Source: Flavobacteriaceae bacterium UBA2765
GTDB lineage: Bacteria > Bacteroidota > Bacteroidia > Flavobacteriales > Flavobacteriaceae
Assembly (NCBI GenBank): GCA_002352665.1
Contig: DEIV01000084.1
Location: 1-27,237, forward strand
DNA length: 27,237 bases
Direction: 5' to 3'
The translations under genes were made by a program, and so were the position numbers. Below the pieces are notes generated by a model. It ran no database searches, had not been told where the DNA came from, and saw only the letters and a list, made by a program, of their open reading frames with translations. Positions 23,968 to 27,237 of this stretch are shown piece by piece; the stretch's first letter is position 1; each line of letters begins with the position of its first letter.

Positions 23968-25596
23968 ATGGCAACAGGATTTTTTAACGTACCAAAAGCG
24001 ATCAACGAACCCGTAAAAACCTATGCACCTAACAGTCCGGAATGCAAAGAGTTATTAGCTACTTATAAGAAAATGTATAAAGAGCAAATAGACATTCCTT
24101 TCTATATAGGTGGAGAGGAATTAAGAACCGGTGAAACCGTTTCTATCCACCCTCCTCATGACCATAAACATACTGTAGGTAAATACCATACGGCAGAAAA
24201 AAAACATATCACCTTAGCCATAGAAAAAGCACTTGAAGCGAGAGAAAAATGGGCTTCAACTTCTTGGGAACATAGAGCGGCTATCTTTTTAAAGGCTGCT
24301 GAATTATTGGCTGGGCCTTATAGAGTAAAAATCAATGCGGCTACAATGATCGCACAATCGAAAAATGTTATGCAGGCGGAAATTGATGCAGCCTGTGAGC
24401 TGATAGATTTTTTTAAATTCAACGTTCAGTTTATGACCGAAATTTACAGCAATCAACCCATTTCTAGTGCTGGTATTTGGAATAGAATGGAATATAGACC
24501 ATTAGAAGGTTTTGTTTATGCTATAACTCCTTTTAATTTTACTTCTATAGCGGGTAATTTACCAGCTTCACCAGCTATGATGGGTAATGTTGTTATTTGG
24601 AAACCTGCACGTTCTCAAGTATATTCTGCTCAAGTAATCATGGAATTATTTAAAGAAGCTGGACTGCCTGATGGTGTTATTAATATGGTAACCGGAAATT
24701 CAGGAATGATTACTGATGTTTTATTAAACAGTAAAGATTTTGCCGGTATACACTTTACCGGATCAACTCCTGTATTTAATAGTTTTTGGGAGCAAATTGG
24801 TAAAAATGTAGGTAAATACAAAAGTTATCCTAGAATTGTAGGGGAAACAGGTGGTAAAGATTTTGTTTGGATGCATAGTAATGCAAATGCCAAGCAAGTA
24901 GCAACGGCATTGGCTAGAGGTGCTTTTGAATATCAAGGGCAGAAATGTTCTGCCGCATCAAGAGCCTATATTCCTAAAAGCCAATGGAAGGATGTAAGGA
25001 AATTTTTAGAAGCTGATTTAAGATCAATGAAAATGGGTAGCCCAGAAGATACTTCAAATTTTATCAATGCTGTAATTGACAATAGAGCATTTGATAAACT
25101 ATCAAGTTATATTGATGCTGCAAAAAATGATAAAGACGCTGAAATTATAATAGGTGGAAATTACGACAATACCAAAGGTTATTTTATTGAACCTACAGTT
25201 ATATTAACCACAAACCCTAAGTATGAAACCATGTGTACTGAACTTTTTGGTCCGGTTTTGACCATCTATGTTTATGAAGATACCGAATGGAAAGAGAGCT
25301 TAGAAATTTTAGACAACACTTCTGAATATGCTTTAACTGGTGCCATTTTTAGTAATGATCGTTATGTGATAGATTATGCCACAAATGCATTAGAAAATGC
25401 TGCCGGTAATTTTTACATCAATGATAAACCTACCGGAGCAGTTGTTGGTCAACAACCTTTTGGAGGTGCTAGAGGATCAGGTACTAACGACAAAGCGGGT
25501 TCTGTTTGGAATTTATTGCGTTGGGTAAGTAACCGTACAATTAAAGAAACATTTGTACCACCAACGGATTATAGATACCCATTTTTAGGGGAATAA
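23968..25596 (+). CDS. pruA: L-glutamate gamma-semialdehyde dehydrogenase (delta-1-pyrroline-5-carboxylate dehydrogenase)
   Basis: This 542-aa aldehyde dehydrogenase has the length and N-terminus (NEPVKTYAPNSPE) of the ALDH4/PruA1 type that resembles the mitochondrial enzyme. It oxidises glutamate semialdehyde to glutamate with NAD+, the second step of proline catabolism. Visible motifs are AITPFNFTSIAGNLP, the cofactor motif IHFTGSTPVF, the general base E293 in GETGGKDF, and the nucleophile C327 in GQKCSAASR. TELFGPVLTIYVY, FYINDKPTGAVVGQQPFGGARGSGTNDKAG and the C-terminal end are also typical. No proline dehydrogenase domain is fused and putA is not adjacent. A strong hairpin terminator follows. 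Confidence 0.97.
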   Translation: MATGFFNVPKAINEPVKTYAPNSPECKELLATYKKMYKEQIDIPFYIGGEELRTGETVSIHPPHDHKHTVGKYHTAEKKHITLAIEKALEAREKWASTSWEHRAAIFLKAAELLAGPYRVKINAATMIAQSKNVMQAEIDAACELIDFFKFNVQFMTEIYSNQPISSAGIWNRMEYRPLEGFVYAITPFNFTSIAGNLPASPAMMGNVVIWKPARSQVYSAQVIMELFKEAGLPDGVINMVTGNSGMITDVLLNSKDFAGIHFTGSTPVFNSFWEQIGKNVGKYKSYPRIVGETGGKDFVWMHSNANAKQVATALARGAFEYQGQKCSAASRAYIPKSQWKDVRKFLEADLRSMKMGSPEDTSNFINAVIDNRAFDKLSSYIDAAKNDKDAEIIIGGNYDNTKGYFIEPTVILTTNPKYETMCTELFGPVLTIYVYEDTEWKESLEILDNTSEYALTGAIFSNDRYVIDYATNALENAAGNFYINDKPTGAVVGQQPFGGARGSGTNDKAGSVWNLLRWVSNRTIKETFVPPTDYRYPFLGE

Positions 25597-25604
25597 AACA
25601 AAAT

Positions 25605-25632
25605 AATAAACTCGTCAAATGACGAGTTTATT
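25605..25632. terminator. bidirectional rho-independent terminator between pruA and the small Cys protein gene
   Basis: Arms aataaactcgtc (25605-25616) and gacgagtttatt (25621-25632) form a perfect 12-bp stem with an AAAT tetraloop. A/T runs on both sides provide a T-rich tail for each strand. It begins 8 nt after the pruA stop and ends 1 nt before the convergent gene's stop, so it serves both. Confidence 0.9.
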
Positions 25633-25812
25633 TTATCCACCTTTTAATTTATCTGCACCATCTAACAAACCTACCAGTTCATGTGGTTTATGTATTAATA
25701 CTGGAATATGTTGTGGACAGATATAGAATTCACTTTCCTGATAATAAAATTTTGTGACGGGAGTTTCGTTTGATGATGCTTTACAAACCAAACACGCTTT
25801 AGAATTACTCAT
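25633..25812 (-). CDS. small cysteine/histidine protein, probable metal-binding
   Basis: This 59-aa protein starts at ATG 25812 (MSNSKACLVCKASSNE). An in-frame ATG at 25836 would add eight non-conserved-looking residues. It has a CxxC pair (C7, C10), then YYQESEFYICPQHIPVLIHKPHEL with a C-x2-H group, so a small Zn-binding fold is likely. The tail LVGLLDGADKLKGG is compact. Similar small proteins with the same C-P-x-H-I-P-x-LIHKP phrase occur in flavobacteria, from memory, but no function is assigned. It is convergent with pruA and shares its terminator. Confidence 0.7.
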   Translation of the reverse strand: MSNSKACLVCKASSNETPVTKFYYQESEFYICPQHIPVLIHKPHELVGLLDGADKLKGG

Positions 25813-25980
25813 ATTTATTATATTTATTGACGACAAATGTATCTATTATTATTTATTCAAAACATAACAATTATCATACTTAACAAAGAATTTTCTGAAA
25901 TGGAATATTCCAGAGACTTACTAAGTGCAAGGAGTTAAGGGGGGGTTTGTTGTTATAAATAAATTTTTCAAAATTATTTA

Positions 25981-26013
25981 TTGTGAACGCTTCATTAAAA
26001 CTTACTAAATTTA
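25981..26013 (+). promoter_or_regulatory. promoter candidate of the DUF502 gene
   Basis: TTG (25981-25983), a 22-nt spacer and taaattta (26006-26013) resemble the Bacteroidota promoter with one deviation in the last base. It lies 16 nt before the ATG at 26030. Confidence 0.45.
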
Positions 26014-26029
26014 CACAAAATCATATCTT

Positions 26030-26608
26030 ATGAAAAAACTAGTTAATTATTTTTTACAAGGTTTATTGTATATAGCTCCCTTAGGCATTACTGCATATGT
26101 AATTTATGCAGTTTTTATGTTTATGGATGGTATTTTACAAGAATTAGTTTTTAAATATTTTGATATTAAAATACCCGGATTAGGTTTTATTACTTTAATT
26201 GTTTTCTTAATCCTTATTGGTTTTATAGGTAGAACCATTATAGCAGATCCTTTAAAAACACTTTTTAAGAACATTATTGCCCGTGTACCACTTTTAAAAT
26301 TTATTTATTCTGCCTTTAATGATTTATTTTCTGCATTTGTAGGGAAAGAAAAAAAGTTTAGCAAACCTGTTCTGGTAAAGGTCAATTTAAATTCCGATCT
26401 AGAAAAATTAGGTTTTATCACTGAGGAAAACTTAGAATTATTAGGCGAATTAGATAAGGTGGCTGTCTATTTTCCACATTCCTATAATTTTTCCGGAGAA
26501 TTGTTTATTGTACCCAAAGCAAATATTAGAACTATAGATATTAATTCTAGTGACGTTATGAAATTTATTGTTTCTGCAGGATTAACAGGTTGGGAAAAAG
26601 ATGAATAG
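26030..26608 (+). CDS. DUF502 family membrane protein
   Basis: This 192-aa protein has two N-terminal membrane helices: QGLLYIAPLGITAYVIYAVF (about residues 9-28) and LGFITLIVFLILIGFIGR (about 51-68). The DUF502 block ARVPLLKFIYSAFNDLFSAF and a soluble C-terminal domain follow (VAVYFPHSYNFSGELFIVPKANI). The family is widespread in bacteria and plants (COV-like proteins) and has no assigned biochemistry. It is a single gene with its own promoter, convergent with the outer-membrane protein gene 40 nt downstream. It looks intact. Confidence 0.92.
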   Translation: MKKLVNYFLQGLLYIAPLGITAYVIYAVFMFMDGILQELVFKYFDIKIPGLGFITLIVFLILIGFIGRTIIADPLKTLFKNIIARVPLLKFIYSAFNDLFSAFVGKEKKFSKPVLVKVNLNSDLEKLGFITEENLELLGELDKVAVYFPHSYNFSGELFIVPKANIRTIDINSSDVMKFIVSAGLTGWEKDE

Positions 26609-26648
26609 TCCCACCCTAGTCCTCTCCAAAGAAGAGAAGATGACATTT

Positions 26649-27237
26649 CTAATTAAATCTGTATTCAAAATTGAATTGGAAAACAGAATTTCTTAATCTA
26701 TCACCATTATTAAATTCAGACAATTCCCCTTTAAATAATCTATTAAACCCATAATTATATCGTAACCCAACCGCTGCTTTTTCATTGAAATCAAAGCCCA
26801 CGCCTAAATTTAAACCAAAGTTAAAATCACTAGTACTTCCTGAATCATTTACTACACTAGCTTCATCCTGAAGAAATTGAATATTTTCTTCACTCACCCA
26901 AAACAAATAATCCAATTGCGGACCAATTTCTAAATTTAATTTATTTATAATATAATACTTTAGCATCACTGGTAGCACTATATTTGATTCATTAACTCTG
27001 GTATTGGTTGCATTAGATGGCAATGCACTTGGGTCAGTTTGTGGTAATAACGATGACAAAATGTCTATATCTAATTTTGAACCCTGTAAACTATACAATA
27101 TTTCTGGCTGCAAATATAATTTATCTGACAATTCAATTTTTGCGAAACCTCCTATTTGAAAACCTAATTTATACCTATAATCAGCTGGACTTTCAAAATT
27201 TATAATAAACTTTGTAGAGGTCAGTATATAAATACTT
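26649..27237 (-). CDS. outer-membrane beta-barrel protein, partial at the window edge
   Basis: The 3' part of a minus-strand gene stays open from 27236 to the stop at 26649-26651 and encodes at least 195 residues. Alternating beta-strand segments (YKLGFQIGGFAKIELSDKL, LYLQPEILYSLQGSK, PVMLKYYIINKLNLEIGPQLDYLF, FGLNLGVGFDFNEKAAVGLRYNYGF) and the final VFQFNFEYRFN, ending in an aromatic residue followed by N, are typical of the PorT/OMP_b-brl porin-like family. The signal peptide and the real start lie outside the window. A TTG at 27131 is not the start because the conserved strand pattern continues upstream of it. Confidence 0.8.
   Translation of the reverse strand, partial: SIYILTSTKFIINFESPADYRYKLGFQIGGFAKIELSDKLYLQPEILYSLQGSKLDIDILSSLLPQTDPSALPSNATNTRVNESNIVLPVMLKYYIINKLNLEIGPQLDYLFWVSEENIQFLQDEASVVNDSGSTSDFNFGLNLGVGFDFNEKAAVGLRYNYGFNRLFKGELSEFNNGDRLRNSVFQFNFEYRFN

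Noticed and set aside
25939..25945. Run of G (about 25939-25945) and run of C at 23061-23066
   Set aside because: They stand out in AT-rich DNA and have loosely similar flanks, but alignment is weak and no structure such as a quadruplex with four G-tracts is present.
27017..27205. Plus-strand open frame at the right edge
   Set aside because: It lies opposite a beta-barrel gene with strong strand pattern and has no motif of its own.
1..27237. Search for tRNA, rRNA, CRISPR arrays and riboswitches
   Set aside because: No T-loop-like cluster with a cloverleaf, no regularly spaced repeats and no known riboswitch core were seen by eye; weak structured RNAs could be missed without covariance models.

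Overview
The window looks like a chromosomal segment of a marine-type Flavobacteriaceae (Bacteroidota). The evidence is AT-rich DNA, promoters of the Bacteroidota TTG / TAnnTTTG kind, almost no Shine-Dalgarno sequences, a type IX secretion system (T9SS) plug protein, a DUF3667 protein, a DUF4836-like protein and a complete Na+-translocating NADH:quinone reductase operon. Genus and species cannot be read from the sequence.

Positions 1-9300 are accessory and eroded. They hold the 3' remains of IS1182-type transposases (1-519, 3313-3513 on the minus strand, 3520-3909), an AbiEi/AbiEii toxin-antitoxin pair (713-2329) with a likely autoregulatory operator, and a small membrane-anchored orphan (2710-3219). 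Further right are an FAD/NAD(P) disulfide-type oxidoreductase with an unusually good ribosome binding site (4001-5365), a Fic pseudogene (5378-6067), a secreted esterase-like hydrolase (6530-8056), a two-helix membrane gene broken by one TGA (8122-8631) and a DUF1287 protein (8720-9298). A 51-nt direct repeat, which is the 3' end of an IS element, brackets the AbiE pair. Folded palindromes lie downstream of AbiE and of the Fic pseudogene.

Positions 9485-15600 are the six-gene nqrABCDEF operon on the minus strand, ended by a bidirectional hairpin at 9400-9430. It encodes the membrane complex that oxidises NADH, reduces quinone and exports Na+. All the expected cofactor motifs are visible: the 2Fe-2S cysteines of NqrF, the FMN threonines of NqrB and NqrC, and the paired membrane cysteines of NqrD and NqrE.

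Positions 15640-27237 look like core genome. Divergent from nqrA are the T9SS plug protein, apaG and a DUF3667 membrane protein. On the minus strand follows a tight three-gene operon (22855 to 19131) of a lipoprotein, a DUF4836-like exported protein and its divergent membrane-anchored paralogue. This cell-envelope module is the least explained coding unit here. Next come an NRDE/TANGO2-family protein divergent from pruA (proline catabolism), a small cysteine-rich protein convergent with pruA across a strong shared terminator, a DUF502 membrane protein and the 3' part of an outer-membrane beta-barrel gene that runs off the right edge.

No tRNA, rRNA, CRISPR array or replication origin was recognised. 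I did not find a clearly new defence or mobile system. The best leads are the IS-end-bracketed AbiE module with its operator, the folded palindromes and the paralogous envelope operon.
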